A program made the translations under genes and the position numbers. DNA of 64,000 bases from CAWINH01 sp963837425. GTDB lineage: Bacteria > Chloroflexota > Limnocylindria > QHBO01. The stretch lies in contig CAWINH010000002.1 in assembly GCA_963837425.1 (NCBI GenBank), positions 372,001-436,000 on the forward strand. The letters run 5' to 3'. Each line of letters opens with the position of its first letter. Position 1 is the first letter of the stretch. The notes beneath the pieces are model-generated. The model was given only the letters and a program-made list of their open reading frames with translations, ran no database searches and was not told where the DNA came from. Below, piece by piece: positions 1 to 8,925 of this stretch.

Positions 1-108
1 CTCGAGCAGGGCGGCGCCCATCCCCACGTACTGCGAGCCCTGGCCGGGAAAGACAAAGGCATGCACGCGGGGGGGTGCGATGGACTGCGGGTCGGGTGGG
101 TTCGTCAT
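1..108 (-). CDS. fabD: FabD malonyl-CoA:ACP transacylase, N-terminal fragment cut by the window edge
   Basis: The reverse complement opens with an ATG at 108-106 and reads 36 codons to the window edge, containing HAFVFPGQGSQYVGMG, the N-terminal signature of malonyl-CoA:acyl-carrier-protein transacylase (the FPGQGSQ loop helps form the oxyanion hole). FabD loads malonyl groups onto ACP for fatty acid synthesis in the cytoplasm. The catalytic GHSLG serine lies beyond the edge. The start codon overlaps the stop of the upstream peptidase gene in an ATGA at 105-108, so the two are probably translationally coupled. A polyketide synthase acyltransferase domain would look similar, but a start right at this motif favours a free-standing FabD. 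Confidence 0.85.
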   Translation of the reverse strand, partial: MTNPPDPQSIAPPRVHAFVFPGQGSQYVGMGAALLE

Positions 109-1545
109 GCTGAAACGTCAGTGTCTCGTATCCCGGGGAGTATAGCCGTCACCGCCGACCGCTCCCACTCGGGTGGCGGTCGATCAGGTGCAGAACGCTC
201 CACGACCCGCTGCAGCACGGGCAGGCCAAAGGCCAGGGCGCTCACCGGCAGGCGCTCGTCGTTGGCGTGGAAGAGCGAGAGGAACGGCACCTGCGGGTCC
301 AGGCGGAGAGGCATGAAGCCGTAGGTCGGGATGCCCAGCAGGCCCAGTGCCTTGGCGTCGGTGCCCGGCGTGATCATCATCGGCAGCGGGGTCGCCTCGG
401 GATCGGCTGCGGACAGGACCTCCCGCATGATCGTCACGATCTCGGCCGCGGCGGGCCATTCCACAGGGGGCATGGTCATCACCGCATCCACCGTCACCTC
501 CGGCCCGGCCACCGCCTGCAGGTGCTCCAGGAAGGCCGCCTGGTCCGTTCCCGGCAGGGTCCGCACGTCGATCTCCGCTTCGCCGCTGCCGGGCACCACG
601 TTCATCTTGGCGCCGGCGCGGATGACGTTGGGGGTGACCGTGTCGCGCAGCATGGCGTCGAGGGAGCGCCGCAGGACCGGGTCGGCCACGGCGTCGGCGA
701 GCGCTGTCCGTGCCGCGGCCTCGTCACCCGGGCGGCCAGCTCCGCCACGTTGCCCAGGCCCAGTCCATCGAAGAACCCCCGGACGACGGGGATCACCCGG
801 GCCGGTCGCGGGTCGCCCGCCAGGCGGGTGATGGCCGTGGCCAGCTTGATCGCGGCGTTGTCCGGCGAAGGCATCGAGCCGTGCGACGGCGTCCCGCTGG
901 CCCGCACCCGGGTCCAGACGATCCCCTTCTCGGCCACCTGGATAGCGTATGACCGCCTTCCGTTAAGGGTGATCGAGTAGCCGCCGACCTCGTTGAGGGC
1001 GGCGGCGGCCGGCTGACCGGCGGCATCGGCGAAGAGATCGGGCCGCTGCTGCACCCAGTGCAGCGCCCCGTGCTGGCCGCCCGCCTCCTCGTCCGCCAGG
1101 GCGGCGAAGATGACCTCCCGTCGTCGCGCTGCGCCGGATCGCTGGAGCGCCACCATGACCTCCAGCTCCATGGCCACCATCTCCTTCATGTCGACCGCGC
1201 CGCGGCCCCAGACGGCGCCGTCCAGCAGCTCCGCGCCGAACGGGTCGCGCGTCCGCCGTCCGCCTCCACGGGGACCACGTCCACGTGGGAGAGCAGGATG
1301 ACCGGCGGCGCGGGGTTCGGCACGGTGGCGGGCAGCCGCGCGAAGCAGGAACCGCGGCCCGGGGCCGTCTCCAGCACCTCCGCCGGGATGCCTGCCGCGG
1401 TGAGCACCTCCGCGCAGTAGGCGGCGGCCGCGTCTCGCCGCCGGTCGAGTCGCGGCCGGCGGCGGTGTCGGTGATCCCGGCGGGTTGACGCTCGGGATGC
1501 GGATAGCGCGCGGAGGTGATCCACGCAGGCGTCGAGAGCGGTCAT
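105..1545 (-). pseudogene. M20-family metallopeptidase (ArgE/DapE/CPG2-like), broken by frameshifts
   Basis: Three overlapping frames together give one M20 zinc peptidase of about 480 residues. The N-terminal part (1545 to about 1250) carries LLSHVDVVPVE with the first metal-binding His and Asp. The middle part (about 1240 to 720) has WGRGAVDMK, with the bridging Asp, and AALADEEAGG, with the catalytic Glu pair. The C-terminal part (689 to 105) has the end of the catalytic domain. All key residues survive and only the frame changes, so sequencing indels are more likely than decay. Members hydrolyse peptide or acyl-amino-acid bonds; the substrate here is not predictable. The ATG at 1545 follows a -10-like box by 7 nt, and the stop overlaps the fabD start. 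Confidence 0.75.
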
Positions 1546-1552
1546 CCGCGCT

Positions 1553-1558
1553 ACGGTA
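1553..1558 (-). promoter_or_regulatory. Putative -10 box of the M20 peptidase gene
   Basis: TACCGT on the minus strand ends 7 nt before the ATG at 1545, the spacing expected for a leaderless transcript. No convincing -35 box is visible. Confidence 0.35.
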
Positions 1559-1569
1559 CCGCAGCCCCG

Positions 1570-2478
1570 GCGGGCGATTAGCCGGCGCGCTCGGGTCGGC
1601 TCGGCCGCCGCGGAGACGCTCGCGCACCAGCCGGCCGAGCGGTAGCTCCAGCGCGAGCAGCACCAGGGCCACGATCAGCAGCACCGGGAACCGGCCGGCC
1701 AGCCCCAGGACGAGCAGGCCGCCCAGGAAGAAAGCATGGATCATGACCCGCGTCGCAAAGGACAGGCGCAGCTCGAGGATGGCGGCCGGCACCACCCGGC
1801 TCTCCGCGATCCGGGCCCCAGACCCCCCGGGCGGCGATGCCGGCGAAGATCGCCAGGGTACCGCGAACAGACCCAGCCCGCCGCCCGGCCGGGTTCGGTC
1901 AGCGGCTTGAGCACGATGAACGGCAGCGCCCAGCAGCAGGATCCCGTAGGCGGCCAGCGGACTGAGGAGCTGGAGCCACTCACCCCGGGCGGCCGGCGGC
2001 CCGCGCGCGGATCCATCGGGTCACCAGGCTGAAGCCCAGGGTCACGAACAGCCAGGCGTAGAAGTTGCCGGCGGGGACGCCGAACCAGCCCTGGCGTGAC
2101 CCAGGTTGGCCCAGGTCCAGAGGCCCATCCGGATCGCGATGGCGTCGAAGGCCAGGTCCAGGCTGATGGCCAGCACGCTGTCGACGAAGGGCGCGTAGCG
2201 GCGGCGCACGCCCAGCGCGTCGGTCAGGCGCATGGCGCCGGCGATGATGAGGGCCCAGGTGAGGCCGATGACCCGGCGCGCGGTCGATGGTCAGCACCCA
2301 GTGCGGGCTGTAGTGGTAGCTCTCGAAGATGAGCTGGTCGCCCTCCTCCAGCAGGATGCCGAACACGGCCGCGGTGGCCAGCTCCAGGAAGGGGAGCCGG
2401 CCACGACGGAGGGCGGCGACTGCGGCGCCGATGAAGAAGAGGGCACCCCGATCTCGAGGCCGAGGTGACCGGATCCAT
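1570..2478 (-). pseudogene. Carotenoid biosynthesis membrane protein (DUF422/CruF-like), frameshifted
   Basis: Minus-strand frames read in turn ALFFIGAAVAALRRGRLP, FGILLEEGDQLIFESYHY, DSVLAISLDLAFDAIAIRMG and GWFGVPAGNFYAWLFV, followed by two hydrophobic stretches ending near LALELPLGRLVRERL. The Asp-rich helix followed by GVPxxNFxxW is typical of the DUF422 integral membrane family, which includes the CruF/bisanhydrobacterioruberin hydratases that add water to the psi ends of carotenoids. At least three or four frame changes occur (about 2447, 2285, 2100 and 1900) and the true ends are uncertain. Because the motifs are intact, sequencing indels are likely. No other carotenoid gene is in the window, although a UbiA-family prenyltransferase lies at 18.1 kb. 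Confidence 0.6.
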
Positions 2479-2552
2479 CCGCCCGATGATACGCAGATCC
2501 GCGGGCCGGCCTCGAGCAGCCGCCGGGGGGCCGCGTCGCGAACCGCCCGCCC

Positions 2553-3137
2553 TCAGCGCGGACCGACCGGGGTCAACTCCACCAGGTCGAGCATCGCCGC
2601 CCCGACGCTGTACTCCTCGTCCGGCTCTGCGCCAAGGGCATCGAGCGTCTTGCTGAAGAAGCAGCGGGCCGCCGCGGCCAGGACGACGTCGAAGATCTCC
2701 GCGTCGGAGAGACCATGGCCGCGGAGCTCCTCCACGTCGGCTGGCGTCACGCGGGTCGCGTCGCTGGCGACCGCCTCCGCCAGCGACATGACGGCGACCT
2801 CGGCATCGGTCAGGCCGGCGTGGCGAAAGTCCCGCACGATGGCCTCCACCTGCCCGTGATCGAAGACCTTCGACTCGAGCACCGCGGTGTGCGCCCCCAC
2901 GCAGTACCGGCAGCGCAATGCGCGCGCGGCGGCCAGGGTGGCCAGCTCATAGCGCCGCAGGTCCATCGGCGCGCGGATGGCTCGAATCAGGTCGAACCAG
3001 GCGCCGTAGATGGCAGGACGCAGGCTGAACAGCTGCGCCTTGTTCGAGACGTAGCCGTTGGATGCGAGGTCGGCGTCGTACATGGCGCGCACCGCCTCGC
3101 CGGCATCGGAGGGTGAAACCGTTCGAAGGTACGCCAT
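2553..3137 (-). CDS. Carboxymuconolactone decarboxylase / AhpD-family alkylhydroperoxidase-like protein
   Basis: This 194-residue protein has the AhpD-fold signature RCRYCVGAHTAVL (CxxC followed by His three residues later), the redox centre used by AhpD-like proteins to reduce peroxides through a thiol relay; N- and C-terminal parts are all-helical, as in 'peroxidase-related enzymes'. I chose the ATG at 3137, giving MAYLRTV, rather than an upstream start, because it has a GGAG/GAGG-type ribosome site and begins 10 nt after the stop of the DsrE-like gene. With that gene and the TusA-like gene it forms a minus-strand group of three redox or sulfur proteins. A gamma-carboxymuconolactone decarboxylase role is less likely because no aromatic degradation genes are nearby. 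Confidence 0.8.
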   Translation of the reverse strand: MAYLRTVSPSDAGEAVRAMYDADLASNGYVSNKAQLFSLRPAIYGAWFDLIRAIRAPMDLRRYELATLAAARALRCRYCVGAHTAVLESKVFDHGQVEAIVRDFRHAGLTDAEVAVMSLAEAVASDATRVTPADVEELRGHGLSDAEIFDVVLAAAARCFFSKTLDALGAEPDEEYSVGAAMLDLVELTPVGPR

Positions 3138-3147
3138 CGTGCCGTCC

Positions 3148-3507
3148 TCACCACTCCAGCGTGGCGGCCCCGGCCGCGAGCTGCTCGACGATGAAGGCCG
3201 CGTTGACGATTCGGGCGCCCGGGATGAGGTCCTGCTCGGTGATGCCGCGCGGCTTTGTGCACGCGCCGCAGGCCCAGATCTCACCGCCGTTGGCAACGTA
3301 CTGGCCGATGAGCTCGCCGAGCGGCGGCAGCCCGTCCTTGGCGATCTCGTCAGCATAGCCGCGCGTGGCCAGCCGGACTCCCTCGATGGTCAGCAGCACG
3401 GCGGCCGGCTGCTCCGCGGTGGCGGCGATGTTCGCGACGACGAAGGGCATGGTGGCCCGCTCGGCGTCGTCGCGGCCGGTGGTGGCGTGGGTAATGATGC
3501 GCGTCAT
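3148..3507 (-). CDS. DsrE/DsrF-like family protein
   Basis: The 119-residue product has the DsrE-like fold pattern: an N-terminal beta strand, PFVVANIAATAEQ helix, LLTIEGVRLATRG strand-loop, and GGEIWACGACTKPRGI with two cysteines near the end of the third strand. DsrE-family proteins bind sulfur on such a cysteine and pass it along relays with TusA. It is paralogous to the DsrE-like protein at 43185-43556, which has GGTMLVCGPCIKSREM at the same place. It lies between a TusA-like and an AhpD-like gene on one strand, consistent with a small persulfide or thiol redox operon. The partner or substrate cannot be read from the sequence. Confidence 0.8.
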   Translation of the reverse strand: MTRIITHATTGRDDAERATMPFVVANIAATAEQPAAVLLTIEGVRLATRGYADEIAKDGLPPLGELIGQYVANGGEIWACGACTKPRGITEQDLIPGARIVNAAFIVEQLAAGAATLEW

Positions 3508-3540
3508 GTTCGAACTTCCTTTCGAGGACGGATGGTGTGG

Positions 3541-3801
3541 TCAGCCCTTGCGCCGCAGGAGGAACCGACGGCGACCGTTACCCTCGTCGTGGACCTCGAC
3601 CAGCGAATTGCCCGTCAGGCGGGACCACGAGGCCAGGGCCTCGGGGGCGGTCGAGTCGTCGGAGATGACCTCCAGGCCCTCGCCGGGCGACAGCGCTCGC
3701 ATGCGTCCGGCGATCACCGGGGTCAGGGTCGCGCAGGTCTCGCCGCTGCCGTCCAGCGTATCGACCGGTTGAAGGGCACCGTCCGAGTTTGGGTCGCTCA
3801 T
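3541..3801 (-). CDS. TusA/SirA-like sulfur carrier protein, variant active-site motif
   Basis: This 86-residue protein follows the TusA layout: DTLDGSGETCATLTP strand and loop, a helix, then LEVISDDSTAPEALASW and RLTGNSLVEV. In standard TusA the first loop is CPxP; here a single cysteine is kept but the motif is CxxLTP. The downstream RLTGN motif is typical of a TusA-like subfamily encoded next to DsrE-like proteins. TusA proteins carry a persulfide sulfur between donors and acceptors. It is the first gene of the minus-strand group 3801 to 2553, 33 nt upstream of the DsrE-like gene. The deviation from CPxP leaves some doubt about classical sulfur transfer. Confidence 0.65.
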   Translation of the reverse strand: MSDPNSDGALQPVDTLDGSGETCATLTPVIAGRMRALSPGEGLEVISDDSTAPEALASWSRLTGNSLVEVHDEGNGRRRFLLRRKG

Positions 3802-3983
3802 TGGTTCGTCTCCTGCGTGGGGCGGTTGGGGGCCGCCGGCCGATCTCGACGGCCGGCATGCCCCGCCACGTCGGTGGTGCCGCTGACGCTACCTGCCGCC
3901 CGCGCGGCCGCACATCCGTTCAGCCACGTATGCGCTCTGCCGACGGCGACGGCGTTGTGGCGGCCGGCACGCAGGTGCCCTGA

Positions 3984-5087
3984 TCAGCCGGCGGCGCGCA
4001 GGTAGGCGGCCACCGCCGCGGTGCGGGCCGACCGACCGGCCAGCCCCAGCTTGAGATAGGCGTTCGAGAGATGGCGTTCCACCGTCCGTGCGGAGAGTCC
4101 AAGCGTCGCCGCGATCTCCTGGTTTGAGCTGCCATCGGCGGCCAGCCCGATGATCTCGCGCTGTCGTGCGCTGAGCTGCAGGACGTCGCCGGCCGGCTGC
4201 ACCGAGTGGGCCATGCGGTCAGGCTCGAGGAAGGCACTCACCTCGGCCATGAACGTTCGCCACGCGGGCTCATCGGCGAGCAGGATGTGGTTCGGAGATT
4301 CAAGTGGCACGAGTCGCGCTCCGGGGACGCGCGAGGCCAGGTCCAGGCCCTCGTCGAACGGCACGCAGCGGTCGTCGACGGCGCTCAGCACCAGCGTCGG
4401 CGTGCGGATGGCATGGACCCGATCGCGGAGGTCGATGCGCTGGCGCTCGATCCTGCTCTGGAGCATGTTGTCGGTCGAGGTTGACATCCGCTGCAATTCA
4501 TCGAACCAGGCGAGCTGCTCCTCGGTTGCCCCGGGGATGAACATGGTCGTGAACACGCGGCGGAAGATTGGGTCCGGTTTGGCCCAGCCGGCGCGAATCA
4601 TGGCGCGGAAGGCGACCTCGTCCTCCGGCGGCTCGGGGAAGTAGTCGGGCGCCCCATAGCACGACCCCCCATACATGATCATGCGCGAGACCCGGTCCGG
4701 GTGCCGCAGGGCGTACTCGAGTGCCACCGAGGACCCACCCGACATGCCCAGCAGTGCGAAGCGCTCGACGCCCACGCTGGCCACCACCGCCTCGAGATCC
4801 GCGACGCGGGCGTCGAGAGAGAAGTCGTCCACCGTCCACTCGGAGAGCCCAAATCCGCGCTCGTCGTAGCGAATCAGGGTGCTGACGGCTCCCAGGTCCT
4901 CCAGGAAGTGGCGCCAGACGGGACTCTCCCAATCATGCTGCAGGTGGCTGAGCCAGCACGAAACGACGATCAGTGGCGGTCCGCTGCCATGGGTGGCGTA
5001 GGCGAGCCGCACCCCGCCCTGGCCTCGACAGAATCGGATCTGCTGGGGAGGTGCCCCTCGCGCGCGGCCGGACCCGGTCACGGACAT
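3984..5087 (-). CDS. Alpha/beta-hydrolase fused to a LuxR-type DNA-binding domain (copy 1)
   Basis: The first about 275 of 367 residues form an alpha/beta hydrolase. The nucleophile elbow is GMSGGS (about residue 113-118), the acid probably the Asp in SAVDDRCVPF, and the base the His in SPNHILL. The last about 65 residues are a LuxR/GerE helix-turn-helix: LSARQREIIGLAADG, SNQEIAATLGLSARTVERHL, then KLGLAGR. The catalytic triad looks complete, so the sensor half may bind or hydrolyse a ligand and control DNA binding; that is inference. A paralogue at 6785-7912 has the same architecture. The ATG at 5087 is 6 nt after TAGGAT, suggesting a leaderless transcript. Confidence 0.85.
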   Translation of the reverse strand: MSVTGSGRARGAPPQQIRFCRGQGGVRLAYATHGSGPPLIVVSCWLSHLQHDWESPVWRHFLEDLGAVSTLIRYDERGFGLSEWTVDDFSLDARVADLEAVVASVGVERFALLGMSGGSSVALEYALRHPDRVSRMIMYGGSCYGAPDYFPEPPEDEVAFRAMIRAGWAKPDPIFRRVFTTMFIPGATEEQLAWFDELQRMSTSTDNMLQSRIERQRIDLRDRVHAIRTPTLVLSAVDDRCVPFDEGLDLASRVPGARLVPLESPNHILLADEPAWRTFMAEVSAFLEPDRMAHSVQPAGDVLQLSARQREIIGLAADGSSNQEIAATLGLSARTVERHLSNAYLKLGLAGRSARTAAVAAYLRAAG

Positions 5088-5093
5088 GCTCCG

Positions 5094-5099
5094 ATCCTA
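5094..5099 (-). promoter_or_regulatory. Putative -10 box, leaderless start of the hydrolase-LuxR gene
   Basis: TAGGAT on the minus strand lies 6 nt before the ATG at 5087, placing the expected transcription start on or next to the start codon. No clear -35 hexamer is seen. Confidence 0.5.
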
Positions 5100-5142
5100 C
5101 GCGCTCATGTCCACGCCGGCGAGTCCCCGGGCCCCCGGGCGC

Positions 5143-5919
5143 TCACGGCAGCGGCGGCAGGCTCCCGATCCAGCCCGGCACCAGGATCACCACGGTGCCG
5201 AGCGATAGCGCGAGCTGACCGCGGGGACGAGGCGTGCGCCGAGCCGCCATGTCTTCGCGAGACATCACGCCGCCCAGGGCGGCCATCAGCGTCACGCTCC
5301 CCACGCCCACGCCGAACATGACGAGCATCAGCGCCGAGCAGCACCCCAGGCAGTAGATTCCGTTGGCGATCCCAGGCGAGCGCCGCGCACGCCGGGCGCG
5401 TGCGGTGCCAGACGAACTGCAGCGGGTTGCGGTACTCGGTGAGGATCGCTCCTTGAGGGGCGTGAGCTGGAAGATCCCGGCGCCGATGAGCAGGGCGCCG
5501 CTGATGAGCTGCTTGTGGGCTGCCAGCCAGCCCATCGATCCACCGTGAGTGAGGGCGGATCGCCGCCAGCGCAGCGCCGCGAAGCGGTCCAGATCACGAA
5601 GTAGGCGCCGATGAACGGACCACGATGTCGCGGCGTGGCGATGCCGCCGTGATGCTGGCGTAGATGCGGACACCGGCAGGGTGCTGGGCAGCATCATGGC
5701 GCCGGTCATCAGCTGCCAGATGAGGGAAGATGGGGATGGCGACCAGGATCGGCAGGTTTCCGCCCTCGATGATCGCGTGGTGGCTGATGAGGTCGCTGCG
5801 CCCGGCCAGCACCAGGCCGATGGCCAGTGCCCAGCAGAGCCACGGTTGCCAGGATCCACGTCTGGGGTCGCGCGAGGCGCCGCGATGGCGCCTCCCGCTG
5901 TCCGCTGCACGGTTTCCAT
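5143..5919 (-). pseudogene. DUF2182 membrane protein (metal-binding family), frameshifted
   Basis: Hydrophobic pieces in alternating frames give the order of a DUF2182 protein: LCWALAIGLVLAGR (first membrane helix), IWQLMTGAMMLPSTLPV, GALLIGAGIFQLTPLK and IYCLGCCSALMLVMFGVGVG. The AMMLPS, QLTPLK and CLGCC motifs are hallmarks of this family of predicted copper/metal-binding membrane proteins, usually encoded beside DUF1326. A start ATG fits at 5919, but one frame also joins the DUF1326 reading directly to the first membrane helix, so a fused gene cannot be excluded. At least four frame changes occur between 5900 and 5350; since all motifs remain, indel errors are likely. Confidence 0.65.
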
Positions 5920-6558
5920 CTCCAGCCTCGAAGACGAAGCTGCCTGGACCGAGTTGAGGCCGGCGAGGTCGATATCGGCCATGCCGTGCGCCGTCTCCGG
6001 GCGCCGGAAGATCGAGGCCTTGCCCGGATAGGCCGGCGATCCCGGGATGGTGGAGAAGACCGAGTTGTTGAGCGTGGTCGTCCCGGTGGGGCCGGAGAGC
6101 GGACTGAGTCGCGCCTCGATGGCGTCGCCGATCTTCAGCGTGCCCTCGCCGCCATCCACGGTGAAGGTGATCGGCGCGCGCTCCACGGCCACGACGTCGC
6201 CGATGAGCGCGGCCAGGTCCGCGATGCCGCCGCCGAGCTGCCCGGTGAAGACCTTGAGCAGCGCGTCCTGCTGCTCCTGGCTTGACGCGTCGTCCACGTA
6301 CACCACCGCCTTCCAGTTGCCGGCGAAGATGTTTCCGGGGACGTGCACCGATAGCCCAACGGTCAGGCCAGAAACGTCGACCCCCTCGACCGTGCCGGCA
6401 TCGACCTGCCAGGCCAGGGAGGCCTCGCACGTGCCGCCATCGGGGTCGTCGCCGATCGAGCAGGGGCAGATCGCGTTGCAGGTGCAGACCTCCAGCAGCC
6501 GGCCCTCGACGTGGTAGCGCGTGGCGGTGGCCGGATCGTTCGTGTTCGCGACAGTCAT
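5917..6558 (-). CDS. DUF1326 family protein
   Basis: From the ATG at 6558 the protein starts MTVANTND and continues with VEGRLLEVCTCNAICPCSIG, then GLSVHVPGNIFAGNWKAVVY and an Ig-like strand-rich region ending near residue 213. The N-terminal CxCxxxCPC cluster is the defining feature of DUF1326, a probable metal- or redox-binding domain. The extreme C-terminus appears to change frame (FVFEAGDG reads in another frame near 5945), so the end is uncertain. It is followed by, or fused to, a DUF2182 membrane protein, a common pairing. The two hydrolase-LuxR genes flank this pair, which makes them candidate regulators. Function is unknown in the family. Confidence 0.7.
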
Positions 6559-6784
6559 GCGTGCGTCTCCTGTATTCCGCTGCTGGTGCGGGACCACGTG
6601 TCCCCGTGTTCTGCACGGCCGCCGGGTGCCCAAAGGCGACCCGGCTTGCCATGCACCAACGAGGCTAGGTGCACCGATGGAGGCCGGCATCCGCGAGACC
6701 ACCCAATCTGCAGCGGTGGCCTGATCGGTTACGGCGGTCTGCACGCACTGAAGCGGGCAGAGGTTGGGCCTGGGTGGTGAGGCC

Positions 6785-7912
6785 TCAGCCGCCGTCTGTC
6801 AGGCGCATCTCGACAGCTCGCGCCGCAGCACCCGCGCGGGCCGCCTTACCGCTCAGGCCCAGCTTCACGTACACGTTGGAAAGGTGCCGCTCGACGGTCC
6901 GGCTGCTGAGGTTCAGCTCCGCGGCGATCCGCTGGTTCGAGTAGCCCAGCCCCACCAGGTCGAGGACCGTCAGCTCTCGCCGGCTCAGGGCGCCGCGAAC
7001 CGAGGCCACCGGGAGGCGCGGAGTCGCCGGCCGTCCCGCCCCCACGAACGCGTCCACCAGCTCGAAGAAGCGAGGCCATGCGTCGTCGGTCGGCTGCAGG
7101 ACGTGGTTCCTGCCGTGGAACGGGACGAAGCGTGCGCCGGGGATCGCCGCGGCAATGGAGCGGCCCGATTCGAAGGAAACGACATGGTCGTCGTCGACAT
7201 GCATGACCAGGGTGGGGACCCGGACCTCGGCTGCCAGCTGCCGTACGTCGAGATCGTCGTCGACCTCGTCGAAGCGCACCGCGTTTTCGGGTGAGGTCGT
7301 GAGGCGCATGAGCTCGTCGTACGCGTGCAGCAGCTCCTCGTTCCCATCCGGGACGAAGCTGCTCGTGAAAACGCGCCGGAAGACCGGGTTGTCACTGCCC
7401 CACGCCAGGCGGATCAGCGTGCGCATGGCGGCCACTTCCTGGCGCTGCTGCTCGGTGATGTCGCGGGCCCCGTAGCCCATCAGGTAGCCGCCCAGGATGA
7501 TCAGGTGTGATACCCGCTCAGGATGCCGCGCGGCGTAGGCGATAGCCACCGGCGCTCCCTGGGACATCCCGAACAGGGCGAAGCGCTGCATGCCGGCGGC
7601 GTCCACCACCACCTCGAGGTCTTCGACCCAGGCCTCGAAGGAGATGTCCTCCACGTCGCGGTCGGAGAGTCCACACCCCCGATCGTCGTATCGCAGGACG
7701 GTGAAATGCCTGCCGAGCTCAGTGAGCCACGGATGCCAGATGGTGCTCTCCCAGTCGTACTGGAGGTGGGTCAGCCAATGGGGGGCTCGGACGAACGGGT
7801 ACCCGCGCCCGTGGATCGCATAGGCAAGCCGCGTCCCGTCCGGGGTGGTCGCGAACGCGATGCGCTGCTCCTGGCGCCGGACGCCGATGGGCGATCCGCC
7901 TCCGCTTGCCAT
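6785..7912 (-). CDS. Alpha/beta-hydrolase fused to a LuxR-type DNA-binding domain (copy 2)
   Basis: This paralogue of the gene at 3984-5087 has the same layout: hydrolase domain with elbow GMSQGA, probable acid in HVDDDHVVSF and base His in GRNHVLQ, then a C-terminal LuxR domain (LSRRELTVLDLVGLGYSNQR, RTVERHLSNVYVKLGL). Both copies share LTHLQYDWES/LSHLQHDWES near residue 45. An in-frame ATG exists at 7921, but it lies inside the -10-like TACCAT at 7925-7920; the ATG at 7912 is 7 nt after that box and is preferred. Conserved catalytic residues suggest a ligand-hydrolysing transcription factor. It is upstream of the DUF1326/DUF2182 genes on the same strand. Confidence 0.83.
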   Translation of the reverse strand: MASGGGSPIGVRRQEQRIAFATTPDGTRLAYAIHGRGYPFVRAPHWLTHLQYDWESTIWHPWLTELGRHFTVLRYDDRGCGLSDRDVEDISFEAWVEDLEVVVDAAGMQRFALFGMSQGAPVAIAYAARHPERVSHLIILGGYLMGYGARDITEQQRQEVAAMRTLIRLAWGSDNPVFRRVFTSSFVPDGNEELLHAYDELMRLTTSPENAVRFDEVDDDLDVRQLAAEVRVPTLVMHVDDDHVVSFESGRSIAAAIPGARFVPFHGRNHVLQPTDDAWPRFFELVDAFVGAGRPATPRLPVASVRGALSRRELTVLDLVGLGYSNQRIAAELNLSSRTVERHLSNVYVKLGLSGKAARAGAAARAVEMRLTDGG

Positions 7913-7919
7913 CCGATCC

Positions 7920-7925
7920 ATGGTA
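7920..7925 (-). promoter_or_regulatory. Putative -10 box deciding the start of hydrolase-LuxR copy 2
   Basis: TACCAT on the minus strand covers the first ATG (7921) and ends 7 nt before the second ATG (7912), which favours the second start in a leaderless transcript. Confidence 0.4.
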
Positions 7926-7954
7926 CGAAGGGTGTCGAGGCGAACCGTCTTGCC

Positions 7955-8788
7955 TCAAAGGCGTGGTGGGCCGCGACGGATCCGCTCGCGGACCGTATCC
8001 GCCGACTGATCCGATTCCCATCGGCTCTCGATGAACCAGGTCGCTCCGGCTTCCGCCATCGGCGCGAGCATTGCGCGATCGGCCGCGTGGTCGATGCCGG
8101 ACGTCAGGCCGTCGACCACGATCTCGAACGGTGCGGAGGACTGCCGGTGCTCTGCCATCCAGGCCGCCACGCCGGCCACCACCTGGGGCGTGGCCTGCTC
8201 GTCGTCACTCGCCCCCGACTTGTCGGAGACGATGATGCCGTCCCAGCGTGCGCAGCGTCGTAGGGACCTCGGGTGCGGCCAGGCGCCGACTGGCCACACC
8301 GGTATCCGCGGCCGTTGCACGGGGAGATCGAACTGGAGATCCCTCATCCAGTAATGCGTACCCTGATAGCTCACCGTTTCGCCTGACCATGCCAGCTCCA
8401 GGATGTCCAGGCATTCGTCAAGCTTCTCGGCGCGCACGCGCCGCGACGGGTCTTCGGAGCTGACGCGTGAATAGCCTCCGTCCCAGGTTCCGCCCAGGCC
8501 GACCGGCAACACGAATCGGCCATTCGACAGGTTGTCCACCGTGATCGTCTCGCGCGCCACCTTCCACGGTCGACGACGCGCGATGGAGAAGACCATGGCA
8601 CCCAGCGTCACCCGTTCCGTGACGGCCGCCATGGCTCCCAGCACGACCCAGGGATCAAAGACACCGCCGCGCTCGACGGAGATGTCGTCCCAGGCGAACA
8701 CCCCGTCCCACCCGGCGGCTTCCGCATCTCGCGCCATGGCCACGTAGTCGTGAACCGTTCCGAACGAGGTGACGACGCCGAACTTCAC
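7955..8788 (-). CDS. LLM-class (luciferase-like) flavin-dependent oxidoreductase
   Basis: The 277-residue protein begins VKFGVVTSFGTVHDYVAMAR and continues with WDGVFAWDDISV, TLGAMVFSIARRRPWKVARE and GRFVLPVGLGG, the bacterial luciferase-like TIM-barrel pattern found in F420- or FMN-dependent monooxygenases and reductases. The GTG at 8788 is chosen because AGGAG lies about 7 nt upstream and the family N-terminus (KFG) follows at once; the longer open frame upstream has no family similarity. Cofactor and substrate cannot be told from sequence. It is convergent with nothing and starts 150 bp from the divergent aldehyde dehydrogenase. A second LLM protein is at 60169-61088. Confidence 0.8.
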   Translation of the reverse strand: MKFGVVTSFGTVHDYVAMARDAEAAGWDGVFAWDDISVERGGVFDPWVVLGAMAAVTERVTLGAMVFSIARRRPWKVARETITVDNLSNGRFVLPVGLGGTWDGGYSRVSSEDPSRRVRAEKLDECLDILELAWSGETVSYQGTHYWMRDLQFDLPVQRPRIPVWPVGAWPHPRSLRRCARWDGIIVSDKSGASDDEQATPQVVAGVAAWMAEHRQSSAPFEIVVDGLTSGIDHAADRAMLAPMAEAGATWFIESRWESDQSADTVRERIRRGPPRL

Positions 8789-8925
8789 TGTTCCGCTCCT
8801 TGCGTTGAATGCGCGGCGGCAGCTTCGACGCCTGGCCGAGGCCGCCTGACGTGCGTGCTCTTCGTTCAGGCTATACCCCGCCACGGCAGCAGGTCGGCCC
8901 ACGCAAGCGGAAGCAACCGCGGCGC

